NCBI GenBank assembly: GCA_013365365.1
Contig: JABVXU010000027.1
Span: forward strand, 124,001 to 188,000
DNA from: Cruorifilaria tuberocauda
Lineage: Eukaryota; Nematoda; Chromadorea; Rhabditida; Onchocercidae
Reading direction: 5' to 3'
DNA: 64,000 bases
Shown: piece by piece, positions 1-11,417 of the stretch
How positions within the stretch are numbered: position 1 is the stretch's first letter
Layout of the letters: the number at the start of each line of letters is the position of its first letter
The notes under the pieces: model-generated
Told to the model about the DNA's origin: nothing
Seen by the model: the letters and a program-made list of their open reading frames with translations, nothing else
Databases searched by the model: none
Position numbers and translations under genes: made by a program

Positions 1-169
1 ATGGGTTCTCTGTTTTTCTCTTTTTAACATTAAATTAAAAGAATTCACACATGGTGAATTTCGTTATATTTTTCCATGTTCATATATTAATAAACAGATA
101 CAATAATATCTTAAAGTCGATATTTTGCAGTATTATCAATTGATTGATTTGCAAATCAATATCATTGAT

Positions 170-1881
170 TTATTCAATTTTTTGACCTTTTACATTTGAA
201 ATGACTCGACAGAGAAAACTATTGAATTCTAGTCGAAGATTATCATCATCATCATTATCAATACTCAGTGATACAACTCGAAGACCGCTCATCTGAGGTA
301 AGAGAGAGAATTCACTGGTTGTTGCATCACCGGTCACTCGGCTGTTTGTCCACTCAGTGGTTCTATGCAGAAGGATGAGAACAAGTGATGGGTCGATGTC
401 TCCACCTTCCACAAATTCTTCATACCTTAGTATAAGTAGCAAATATACTTTTATTGATTTATAGTAAGAACAAAATTTGTAATTTTATTGTTTCAGATGT
501 CTTGGAATCATATATCATTTTAAGCATTTTACGAAAACTATCCTTTCTATCAACAATCTGAGATAGGATTTGGAATTGATAAAAGGATTATTAAATGTCC
601 GTTTTCTTTCAATCCATGCAATCCGGATAGAAATCCGGAACCGAATGTGTTTCTTTCAGATTATAAGACCTCTTAGTATTCAAAATAAGCAATAAAGATT
701 TGGAGTGTAGCAGGCACTACAAAGATGAAAGATTAATTTCGATACTATTCATCAAACTGTTTAAAGTTTAACACTCACATAAAAATGATTAATTAACGTA
801 ACTAAAGTTACCAGGATTTTATAACTCATATTTGAGTGGGATAATATTCTCTTTACCCTAATTGAAAAATCAAAATAGAGTAATTTGATACCACGGTAAA
901 AGTGCTGATCCGTTATGCTGATCAGGTCTACATACCAATATAACACCATCAGTATTACGTCGGATTGCAGGCCAACACCTCTGGTACTGTTTATCACCAC
1001 TACAGTCCCAAAGTTCAACCTCTGCTTCTACTCGTTCTCCATCAAGTTCCAGGTCATTGCTTTCGAATTCAACAATTCGCACACCTTAATATTATTTTAA
1101 TTTCATTGATGCAAAAAAGATTCCAATGTTACTGATTATCTTAGATTCGTACGCCACCTGCAATTATCAGAAAGAAACAATACAAAAAGTTTTTATTCCT
1201 TAAATTTGAGTCTGAACAATCTCTGAAATTGTAAAAACTTTGAAAAATAATCCTGAATTTAATTCCAATGCTTGAAATTAGGTAAGATAAGCTTTATCTA
1301 GCTTTATCTTATCACCTTTTGCAGTAAAATAAAAGTAAATGGAAGAAAAATTCTTACCTCGAGTTGGCCGATGTGTGTTAAGGCTTATATCGCTGGAATC
1401 TGCCAAATAATTTGATATTGTTGTCTTACCACTCTGATTATTGATATAATTTTAAACCAAATCTTTATTATGAATTGTTTATATTCGAGTTACGAAAAAT
1501 AGAAAAAGTTGAAAATCGAAAACTTTAAATAAACTTTAATTAAAAAATTTAATTTGACTTGATTTTAAAGAAAATTTCTATCGATTGTTTGATGAAAAGA
1601 TTCAATGGAAATCTCAGTATAACTACTAGTTACTTGAGAGTTTTCAGTATATAATCGATAAAACACATTAAAAAAGGTGAAAAGTTGGAAGTATCGAAAA
1701 AGCATTGTTAACAATAATTTTGGATATTGATTTTATAATAAGAAAGATTTAATATGAGCTTTTACAAATCAATTAATTATTCCATTTGAATATTGATCGA
1801 AAAATTGCTGAGTTAAATTTGACATACCTTAGGTGGTCCAAGAACAAGAATTTTGATTTTTAAAGGAGCGGTAGTTGACAT
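170..1881 (-). CDS. ifta-2: IFT22/RABL5-like small GTPase (intraflagellar transport)
   Basis: Four coding exons: 1881-1828, 1433-1358, 1084-892 and 425-170; all junctions keep frame and give 192 aa, close to the roughly 185 aa of vertebrate RABL5. Exon 1/2 joins a P-loop reading GPPKSGKT at about residues 15-22. Exon 3 carries GVRIVEFE and WDCSGDK, where ordinary Rab proteins have the DTAGQ switch II motif, followed by CWPAIRRNTDGVILV. Exon 3/4 joins at a split Trp codon to give WYEEFV, matching the WYSCFV of the human protein. No NKxD guanine-specificity motif is visible, which is a known trait of RABL5. Family role: a subunit of IFT complex B, working in the transport that builds sensory cilia. 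AATAAA overlaps the stop codon. The exon 3 and 4 acceptors end in TTAAG/CTAAG rather than TTTCAG. Identification is firm; exact function in this species is inferred. Confidence 0.9.
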
Positions 1882-3112
1882 TTGGCAACTATGGAAACTT
1901 ATCACCATGACAACTTATCACCATTCTACCTTCCTATAAAATAATGCAAATGAACGCTTTAACAAAATTACTGATTAGAAAAAAAAATCAAAATTGTCTC
2001 TTGCATTAGCATGCTAACTTATCATTTCATCAATCATATGAACATTGTAAAAGTAATATTGTTGCAGTTATTGCTTATGAAAAAAAAATTTCACTAACAT
2101 TATTTGATTAAAAAAATTTTTTTTAATCTAATTAGATTATTTTTTGAAGCAATAGATTTTTTCCAAACTAAATAATAAGTATTAATTTAATTCGCCTTAA
2201 ATTTTTTTCGAATTGATTCCATACATTGAAATTACTATTCTCTTTGATTTAATGACCTGAATTTCAAAAAATTCTCCGACTGAAATTAATTAGTAAAACT
2301 AATTAGCAAATTAGCAAGACAATAATTTCATAAAATTTATTTTGTTCCTGGTAATAAAGAAATCTGACCTGATCCATGTTCCGACCTTAACCTTAAGCTG
2401 AATTTGTTCAGCTATCTTTAAGGTTTAATTCTTCTACCAATTAAACTTTTATTTAATAATATTCGAATGTCTTTTCCTTCACTACAAGAATGATTGAATT
2501 AATTGTTAATCAATCAATAAGTTTTATGTTTCAAGTTAATATAAAGAACGAATTATGATTTTTTACTGGGCTATCTTAATTATAGTTCTATCAATTCGGT
2601 CATGCGATTTAATGTTTTCAATTAATATAAAGAAATAATTTGCTACCCTAAAATAAATAATTATTTTTTGGAAATTCGCCATTTTACCAAAAATCAACCG
2701 CATAACTGAATTTTCAAAATTATAATTGAAATACATCGATTAAAAAATCGATAGAAAAATCGATAAAAAAGAAGGAAATCAAAATCTTTTTTGCATATCC
2801 GAATTAATTTCTTAAAAATGGAGAAACGGTGGAAAGTCAAACATTGTACGGTTTAAAGTTTTCCGAACGGTTGCTTATTCTTTCAGGTCTCTGAATAAGT
2901 TTATTCTTACGGTTATTTCGTCTTCATAATGTTGCCTTAATTCGAAAATGAATTAAATTTTATTGGTAGTCCAAAATACAAAATTTTGAAATTTTCGAGA
3001 AATCACCTTTTGAATTAATTGTAAACTATTCTAAACGTTCCTTATGATTCACCGAAGAAGCATTTCCTTAAAATTTTATAGATTTTCAAAAAGATATATT
3101 GCATGATAAATA
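1882..3112. other. intergenic, divergent promoter region
   Basis: This AT-rich stretch separates the start codons of the divergent IFT22 (-) and MSP-domain (+) genes, so it must hold both promoters. No coding exon or RNA gene is recognisable. A possible trans-splice acceptor (TTTTATAG, about 3080) lies just before the MSP start codon. Confidence 0.6.
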
Positions 3113-4286
3113 ATGGCTGCCACGACACCGTCTTCACCTTCAACTCCAGCTCCAGCCGTAACCCCCGCAGCTGCTGTTCCACCGGTAGGGAATGCACCGC
3201 AAGGTGGTGTGAAGCCATCGATTACAGCTATATCAGTGCCGATACCGCCCAATAGACCAAATGAGCCAGCGTTTCAGCTGAAAATTGAACCGAGCACAAG
3301 ACTGGAATTCAAGAGTGATAAATTAACGGAGGAGCCGTGCGAGATTGAAGTTAAATTGACAAATCCAACAAAAGAGAGACAAACATTTAAGGTTTTCTTT
3401 TTCCCTCTCAACCCTCTTATCATAATCAAATTTCTCTAATTGAAAATAAAATAAATGATATTAGTTAATTCTACAATTTCTGAAATAATCAAACCAGATG
3501 TGATTTAAGTAAAGTTTTCTCATTCACTGTTTACTTACCTCCAGACTTTTTATTAAGATGAATTAATCAATTTTGAATTGCTTTTTTTAATTAACAAAAT
3601 TATGTGCAAGCGTTGATACTCAAGATTACGATATAAATCTGTAATATAAAATTGACTGAAAATTTCACAAAAAAGTTTTATTCGTTGTAAACGAAAAGAA
3701 ATTTAACAAATTCCTAAATGTTCACAGGTGAAATGCACATCGAATGATATTTTTCGGGTACGTCCACCGCTTGGATTTTGCGATGCTGAAAATTCAACTT
3801 CGATTAAAATTATATTTTCAAGTAAAACAATACCTGATAGTGGAAGACATTATTTCGCATTCTATCACATGAAAAGCGATGAGGTTTGTCAGCTACCTCA
3901 AACCCTGATTAATCTTTCTGAAGCCGTTTTTTCAACAAATCTGTTTGCTGTATTTTCTACTTCTTCCTGAAACCTTCAGAATTTTATTTTTTCCAACGTC
4001 TATTGCTTGATATAGTTTTGTTAATATGCTTGCAGTTTACTTTCAGAAAGACAAAACGGCCCGACAAATTTGGACACCGGAATCGAAGTTTGAAGGTGTG
4101 CGCCGTATTATGGTTTATTTCCTGAAAAATGATGGAACACCAGCTCCACCTACCGCTAACGCACCTCTTGCTAGCGCACCTGCACAAGCGGCTGCTCCAC
4201 CGGTCGCAAATGCACCGACACCGGTTGCAGCTGCTACTCCGGCTGCAGCTGCGGATGCGAAACAACCGGCTGCGGATGGGAAATAA
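3113..4286 (+). CDS. MSP-domain protein with Pro/Ala-rich ends
   Basis: Three exons: 3113-3391, 3728-3883 and 4047-4286, giving 224 aa in frame. Residues 1 to about 55 are rich in Ala, Pro and Thr. The central part, about 56-175, is a major sperm protein (MSP) domain: it has FQLKIEPSTRLEFKSDKL, then EIEVKLTNPTKERQTFKVKCTSNDIFRVRPPLG, and ends in RRIMVYFL. The last 45 residues are again a low-complexity Ala/Pro stretch with NAP repeats. No signal peptide is present, so it is cytosolic. Nematode sperm crawl by polymerising MSP, and accessory proteins carrying MSP domains (for example the MFP1 family of Ascaris) modulate the filaments; that role is inferred here. A general VAP-like MSP protein is the alternative, but no membrane anchor is present. 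AATAAA lies at 4501-4506. Confidence 0.85.
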
Positions 4287-5377
4287 TTGTGCCCTGCGGC
4301 AAAGTGAAATTTGATTGAAGGAAAAACAATGTGTAAAAAAGAATCTGAATGATGCACAATTTTTATCTCTCATTCGATTGAAATCAAAATGAAAAAAGAC
4401 GAGAGGAATTTGAAACTTCAAAAATTCTCACTTGTTGTCCATCATTCATATGCAAATTATTCACCAAACATCTCATTTTGTAATATCAGAAATTAATGCA
4501 AATAAACAATAACTAGTGGAAATGGGCGATGAGAAAAGTGAAAAACAGGCATGAAATATATTAATTACTATTAATGATCAGATAAAGATAGTATGCTAAT
4601 TACTCTTAAGTGAAGATTGTATAGAGTTTTGGAAGTATGCAATAGCTAGTGGAAGTATTATTATTAAACGAAATAAAAGATTTTTGCAGCAGTTGGAACA
4701 GCTGTGTGTAGAGCTAACTGTTTCTATGCTCTTCTACACGCACGTGTATTTCTATCTTCTTTCTTTAAACTTTTATAAACTTAGACCGATCATTTCAATG
4801 AGTTGCATTTTGGATAACTAACTATTATTTCGTTCTGTTTCATTCATTCTTAGATTGTTTTTAAATGTGAAAATTTCATTTCTATATTAACTAAAGTACA
4901 GAATAATAGTTACTAGGCTAAAATAGTTACTAAAGAAATAGTTTTTAAGCTAAGCTAAATCAGTTTTTTTCCGTTTCGACTGATAGCAGAAGAATTAATG
5001 CTTGAAAGTGAAATGGAACAAGTTATCCGAAATTAATGTTAACAATTATTCGGTAAAAGTTAATGTTAATAATTATTAAGACTTAATTCTACATTTAATT
5101 TGCCTTGGAGGTTTTGATGAGATTTATCAGCTGGTGATTATTTGATTGTAGAGCTTTCTTTATTTAATTAATTCAGAACTTAACTTCTGATTCTTAACTT
5201 TCATTTAGATACTTCATTTTATTATGCTAGAATAAGTAATTTTTTCGTCAAAATTACTTTACTTATTTACTATAACATTTTGTCATACTTTGCTATTCGC
5301 AGTAATATTTTATTATATCTTCGCGCCTATTTATTTTTTTAGAAAATTAATTTCGATTGATAGAAATAAAAGTTACA
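4287..5377. other. intergenic between MSP-domain gene and syntrophin
   Basis: It contains the MSP gene's 3' UTR with AATAAA at 4501-4506 and the promoter of the next gene. A TTATTTTTTTAG acceptor at 5331-5342, 35 nt before the syntrophin ATG, is a likely trans-splice site. Nothing else is recognisable. Confidence 0.5.
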
Positions 5378-8300
5378 ATGAAGAATCGTGGAAAAAATTT
5401 CGATGTTGTAAGTTTTATAATTACTACGATTTTAGGGAAATAGAAAATTAAATTTAGATATGACTAAGAGAATAAGTTTTTAGGTACATCACGGAATGGT
5501 ATTACTTAGTGATGGCAAAGGTCGTGGAAGACCGGTACGTCTGGAACTTACAAAAGGTTAGCGAATTACTGTAAAGGAATAGAAAATTTTTACGATTTAA
5601 TGAAGATAGTTTGCTTAATTCATTACAATAAATGAAACTTAGCATAATATGTAGAATTTTTTCTTCAATTCTCTAATTTGATCAAATCAAATGTTTCAGA
5701 TGTTCTTATCATTCAAATAACTGCAAAAAGTGGTTTTTTCGATGAGATGAAAGATTCAGTGACGGAATTGGATAATAGTATACGATATGTTAAATTGCGG
5801 AAGAAAAATGGCAGTGGTTTGGGATTATCAATCAAAGTAAGTTAGGTAAAATAAAAATAGAAAGTTTTCAGATTTCCTAACCTAAGTAAAAGAATTTTCC
5901 AGGGTGGTAACGATGGTAATCAGCAAGTTCCAGTTGTTATTTCAAAAATTTTCCAAAATACTCCTGGTAGGTATACAACAAAAATGACCGTTAAGTTTTA
6001 TTGCTTTTTATAGTTTATTTACTTGAATTAATTTCACTACTTGCTAGTAAAAATTTCTAAACATTAATTAAGCTGCAATAGCAATAATTCTCGTGACTGT
6101 GCAACTTTTTTAGCATCATTATACCTTTGGCATGAAAATTAATCGACAAATCTAACATGAAATGATGGACAATTTCAAAATGTTAATAAATACTGCACTG
6201 CACTGTGCACTGATAATGGAAATGGTTTGATATTTTAATCATTGCAGCAGAAGAATGTGGTCAGTTGTATGTTGGCGATGTAATAGTTGAAATAAATGGA
6301 CAATCAACGGATGGGAAAAGCCATGATGAAATTGTTCAAATTTTAAAAGATGTTGGAGATGAAGTAACACTGAGTGTTAGACATTATATACAAATTGCTC
6401 CTTATTTGAAGTTAGCTTTTACTTTTCCATTCCTTCATTAAAACATTCATTAAATTACTTCTCTAATTTAATTAATTAAACTTTGAAATAAAATGAGTAA
6501 TTTAAAAACAGCCAAATTATAGAATGCTTGCATGGAATAGAATAATGAAAGTTTAAATACTTTAAAAACGTAGGATTTTTAAGAATATGGTATTTTTTTA
6601 GTACTCTAATGATTAAAATTTTAAATCGATCAGGGTTCAGGAAGGGAAATAATAAACTTAGCAACAATCCCTTTCCTTTCGGATTAAGCAAAAAATTCAG
6701 GAAACTGATCGATACATCAGTGTTAAAATTACTTTTGATCTTTCAACTGTATTTTAAATTATTCAATCCCAATAAACTTGTTTGATATATATTAAATCTC
6801 AAAAACATAATAAAGTAATAATTTTGCAGGCCAGCAGATTCACTTAGATCACATACCGGAAGTGCGTTTGACCGTCTCTACGAACCCAATACCTGGAAGG
6901 TTCAATAATTTAACTATTTTTAAAATAAAGAATTTTTCTGAAATTATCAGTAAAATTAAGAAATTTGATAATTTTTACTTCTACATTCTCATAAATTTAA
7001 ACAATTATTTAAAATAAAAAACGTGAGAAAGATAAAAATCTAATTTAGAGCTCATTAAAAGTGCAGTCATTAGTTCATCCCAGTGAAATAACCAGTAGAC
7101 GAAGTACCAGTGCCGGTCGAGGTATGCCTGATGATTCATCCGAAGAATGGAAAACAATGGCAAAAATCCCATTACCGATGGCATTTATTACTCGCTATTT
7201 ATGGGGAACTGATAAGTTAAGGTTAGTACTGATGAAATACTAATTAAGATATGGAATAAAATTTAATTTCTTATCAATATCATAGCTCTAAATTAGATCG
7301 TAGAAGACAAGTACACGTGTTAACTGTAACCTCATGCATATTCCTAAAGAGAGGAGATTCTATTAAGATTGAACTGAAAATTGCGCTTAATTATCCTCTA
7401 ATTAAAATTAAATTAGAGAGACTCTTCAAATAACGTGACTGATTTATATCAATTTGAGTTAATTTAAGCATATCAAATGTTATGATACAACTGTTTAGAG
7501 TTCGAATATTAGTTAGGAAATGAAATTGTTAATTACAACAATAAGTTTTTTTTGTACTCTTTTTCTGTATAATGATAACATCCCGAATAACGATACTTCT
7601 TTATCACCAAGAAATGAAATCTTTTTCTTTTGGAATATTTTTATTTAATAAAACATTACTCTCTTTTACTCTTTATTTGTATAATTGTATAAGTTAAAAT
7701 TTTTGTATAAGTTAAAATAAATGAGAATTTCAGCATAATTATTTTAACCTTTTCAATTTGTATAATTTCAAAAGAAAGATCAGTTAAATCTTCAGAAATA
7801 ATGCATTCGAAGTTCGTGCGGTAGACGGATCATCGACAGGTATTGTACATTGCGAAGATAAAAATACAATGGAACAGTGGATTAAACACATTCAGAGTCG
7901 TATTACTTCGCTTAATTATAGATCGATCAAATTATCAAATAAATATTTGCATAAAAATGAACAGGTGGAACTATGAAAAATAACTCATCAGATAAAACAA
8001 AGTTATCAGTCGACTTTTATGCGTAGCAAAAGTAATGATAAAAGTTTCTTGATTCTTGAGTGCCCAAGTAAATCATAAAAAAAGTTAGCAAATGTAAAAT
8101 TTTGTGTTTTTTTTTTGATAAATTTATACCAATTAAACTTTAAATGAAAAATTAAAGTTAGCAAATTTTCAGATTACATATATTGGTTGGGTTAGTGAAC
8201 GATTAGCGGAAGAGCATTTCAAGGATCCACGTCAACGTTGGGAACCACGTTTTATCATCCTGAAGGGTGGCGAACTTTGTATTTTCGAATCCCCACCTGT

Positions 8301-9590
8301 ATGTTAATAATTAATTTAAATTTATTTAAATTATTTTTTAGATTTTAATCTTTTAATATTACTTTCTTTAAGTAATTTTTTTTTCATTTGATAGATATTA
8401 AGTAGTAAAGATTGGATTGATTTATAGCTGAATTCGGATGATTTAAATAAGTGCGTATCGCTGTACAAAATTTATGATACAGCGTTTAAAGTGATCGATC
8501 GAGAGAAGCCATCATTAGACAAACGTGATTATTGCTTCTGGATTGAAACATCGATGAATGGATTGAAACATTATATGTCAGTTGAGAATCATCATCAATT
8601 CAATCAATTCGATGTAGCTTATCATCGTTGTTTACATGATACCGTTAGCACTTTTCAGGTTTTTTATTTCTTTTCAAATTCATTTTTCATTCATTGTTAA
8701 TTTTTTTTAAAGTAAATATCATATTTTCAATTTTTAGACACGGACATTTCTATTTATACAACTTATCTTTATTGTTCTGAAATTCATTTATTTAAATAAA
8801 TCTATTATCATAATTTCTGTTTATTTATTCATTTACATTTTATTTCTATCATTTCCTTTTTCCCTTCTCAGTGCTTGTACTAAATTTGTTTGAAATTAAA
8901 TATCATATTTTTAATTTTAGACACGGACATTTGCGTGCAGTTATCAAGGACGTCCGAGTGGTTTAGTGGTTGATATCAAGCAAGGGATAAGCTTATATGA
9001 TATTCCCACGAAGGTATGTTAGAATTTTTAGAAAATAAAATTCATATGCTTCAATAAATTATGCAAGGAAATTTTTTTACTTCTTCCTCTCCTCAATAGT
9101 ATGCTTCACGTGTAAATTTATAGAGTTATTCATGGCAGTATCGTTTCTGTGATTTGGAATCATCATCTGATGACGGAAAAATACGATTACGACTTATTTT
9201 TCGAGATCCACGGAATTCGTCCAATAACAGTTTAGAAATCAAGGTAAGAAATATGAGAAATAGTAATAGTGATATGACGACAAAAATTTGACTTAATCGA
9301 TGGGTAGTATAAAATTTCTGGGGATAAAAAGGAATCTAAATTTTATTGTTTCTATCAGATTGAAAATTTTTTCATTTCTTTTCAATCATTTGAAGGAAGT
9401 ATGTAAAATAAGATGCGATATAGTGAAATTATATAAAATATCATCTTTTACCCACATAATTCAAGTTTTTTTCTTTAAGGATATTGACAGTGACGAACTT
9501 TTATCAATTGTATATACAATGCATGCATTTTACGTAACGAAAGTCATTGGAACGGATCCGGACTACCTGAAAACTATTCCACTTCTGTGA
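5378..9590 (+). CDS. stn-2: gamma-syntrophin (PH-split / PDZ / PH2 / SU domains)
   Basis: Thirteen exons: 5378-5407, 5484-5556, 5700-5836, 5903-5966, 6248-6410, 6830-6899, 7049-7221, 7796-7964, 8173-8298, 8428-8658, 8921-9013, 9124-9243 and 9480-9590. Every junction keeps frame; product 519 aa, like human SNTG1 (517). Residues 1-60 are the first half of the split PH domain (RPVRLELTKDVLIIQ). A PDZ domain spans about 63-148 with the carboxylate-binding loop SGLGLSIKGG and YVGDVIVEINGQS. The second PH half covers about 210-285 (NAFEVRAVDGSSTGIVHC), the second PH domain about 293-400 (ITYIGWV), and the syntrophin-unique region runs to the end (WQYRFCDLESSSDDGKIRLRL). The SSDDGK motif and the length point to the gamma class. 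Syntrophins are scaffold proteins of the dystrophin complex at the muscle membrane; the PDZ binds channel or receptor tails. AATAAA at 9911-9916. Confidence 0.92.
8711..8932 (+). repeat. duplicated splice acceptor and exon start in a syntrophin intron
   Basis: Two near-identical copies of about 38 nt occur at about 8712-8749 and 8894-8932. Each has TAAATATCATATTTT, a T-rich tract, a TTTTAG acceptor and then ACACGGACATTT. The second copy starts the real exon at 8921. The first has a usable acceptor but then diverges; read in frame it encodes a hydrophobic tail and stops at about 8890. Confidence 0.8.
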
Positions 9591-11417
9591 TCTGATCACT
9601 TGTACAGATACAAATTAGCCTTTTCTAGGATTAGGATGAGAAATAATTGAGGTGTTCCTTAATTTTTATTTAAAATGAAAAACCCATGATTGTATGCATT
9701 TTCCTTATTGCTATTTAATTAATAAGAGGAATTTTGAAAAGCTGGCTTGATTGAGTCATAAATATTTTGAGAGCTATTCCGAAAAGGATTTTGAGGGAGC
9801 AGTATAAGGAGCATATTAGTTAATTGATAAATAATTCTTATTGATATATGATCATATCATTGTCATGAATTAATCATTTCAAGGATTAAATTCAAAGAAT
9901 GTAATGAGAGAATAAAGGAAATCAAAGTTTTCATTTTATCAGACTTGCTTCGTCAGATTGATTAATCAGAAACAGATGACAGCTCCGTATTTGCTTCGTA
10001 GAAACTTCGCGAAAATTGTTAAGATGGAAAAGTGATTGGAAAGATAAAGTGCGATAACTATTTGGGGGAATGATATAACTGATTGTATTAAATGAAATTA
10101 ATTCCGGATCATTCGAAATTCATGAAGTACTGGGATTTTCTATGTTTAATATGTGAACTTAGGAATAAGATGGAACAGATTTTCAAACTAATATTCCGTT
10201 CCCTTCTTCAATTTCTGCGCATGGTTTACTTTAAATTATTTATTTTAATAGTATGCTCGGTTTAATTGTAAAGAATAAGAAAAAAAGCATCGAAATCAAA
10301 CTTTATTCCAGCTTCGATTACCCTATTGCGCAATCATCAAAATTTTCCTTCGCTACAGATGAACAAGAGCAGTATATAAGTATAAACTTACTCCATATAA
10401 TGATATTATTCACAAATTTGGAACAAATGCAGTAGAAATATCTCTTTTTCAAAAATAAAATTGATAAAATGTGCAGTATGATGCAGGAAAATTACTGATT
10501 ATCAAGAAATCTATAAATTACTCACATTTTATTGATCGGACACATGATTAGTTGCACCACTGAATCTCAGTGATGAATGCATGTAAAATCTGGAATTTGA
10601 TAACAAATTAATAAGAAATACAATTAGATTATGAAATGAAATAGTTTTTAGAACAATATCAGCGAGATAATTGAACAGCATAATAATACGAAAAACTAAA
10701 AAAGTAAATCATCAAAAGTTTACAATGAAAAACAAATGACGGGCTCATTTAGATTGATTGTTTAGACATTTACCTGTTATAAACATGACGCGCATAAAAC
10801 TTGAACAGCAATTAACGCTATCAGCAATTATCAGTCAATTTCTTACCCATGTTTTTAAGATAAGACAATCTCTTCTATTACTAAAACTTTTAAACATTTA
10901 ATAAAATTACAAATTGTACTTAAATTCATTTAATTCCAGATTTCATCATTAACTGAAAGTCAAATATAATCGTTTTTAAATATTGCCACTAACGTTATAA
11001 ATGAATTAGGTTATAAAAATTCGTTATAAATGAAAATGGTTTTTATAAATTTTGTAAGCAAATATGCAATTTTACATTGTAAATAGAGAGTGAATAAATG
11101 GAAAGAGAAAACAATTCACACCCGTAAACAAATAGCAACAAATTTAGGACATTAAAAAAGAGTCAATTATCGCCGGAATCAAATACCTTCAAAACAAATT
11201 ATCAACAAAATCACAACTCTTCACACTAGTAGCTTTTCATATCTTGATTTAAAATGCTATAATCTATTCCACTTGGATAATTCTCTACACATTATGTCTA
11301 TGACAAAATTTTCCTTCATAATAATTAGGTGATTTAAAGCTACTGAAAATGTGAGAAACACTATAATTCTTTATTTTGATAAACTGGTTTTCATTGGAAG
11401 TTAAAATTCAAGTGGCA
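9591..11417. other. convergent intergenic region
   Basis: It lies between the 3' ends of syntrophin (+) and the methyltransferase (-). It holds the syntrophin 3' UTR with AATAAA at 9911-9916. The open frame at 10253-10435 has no acceptor, homology or codon bias that I can recognise and was left out. Confidence 0.5.

Noticed and set aside
4115..4421. Open frames on the minus strand opposite the last exon of the MSP-domain gene
   Set aside because: Antisense shadows of the Ala/Pro-rich coding repeat.
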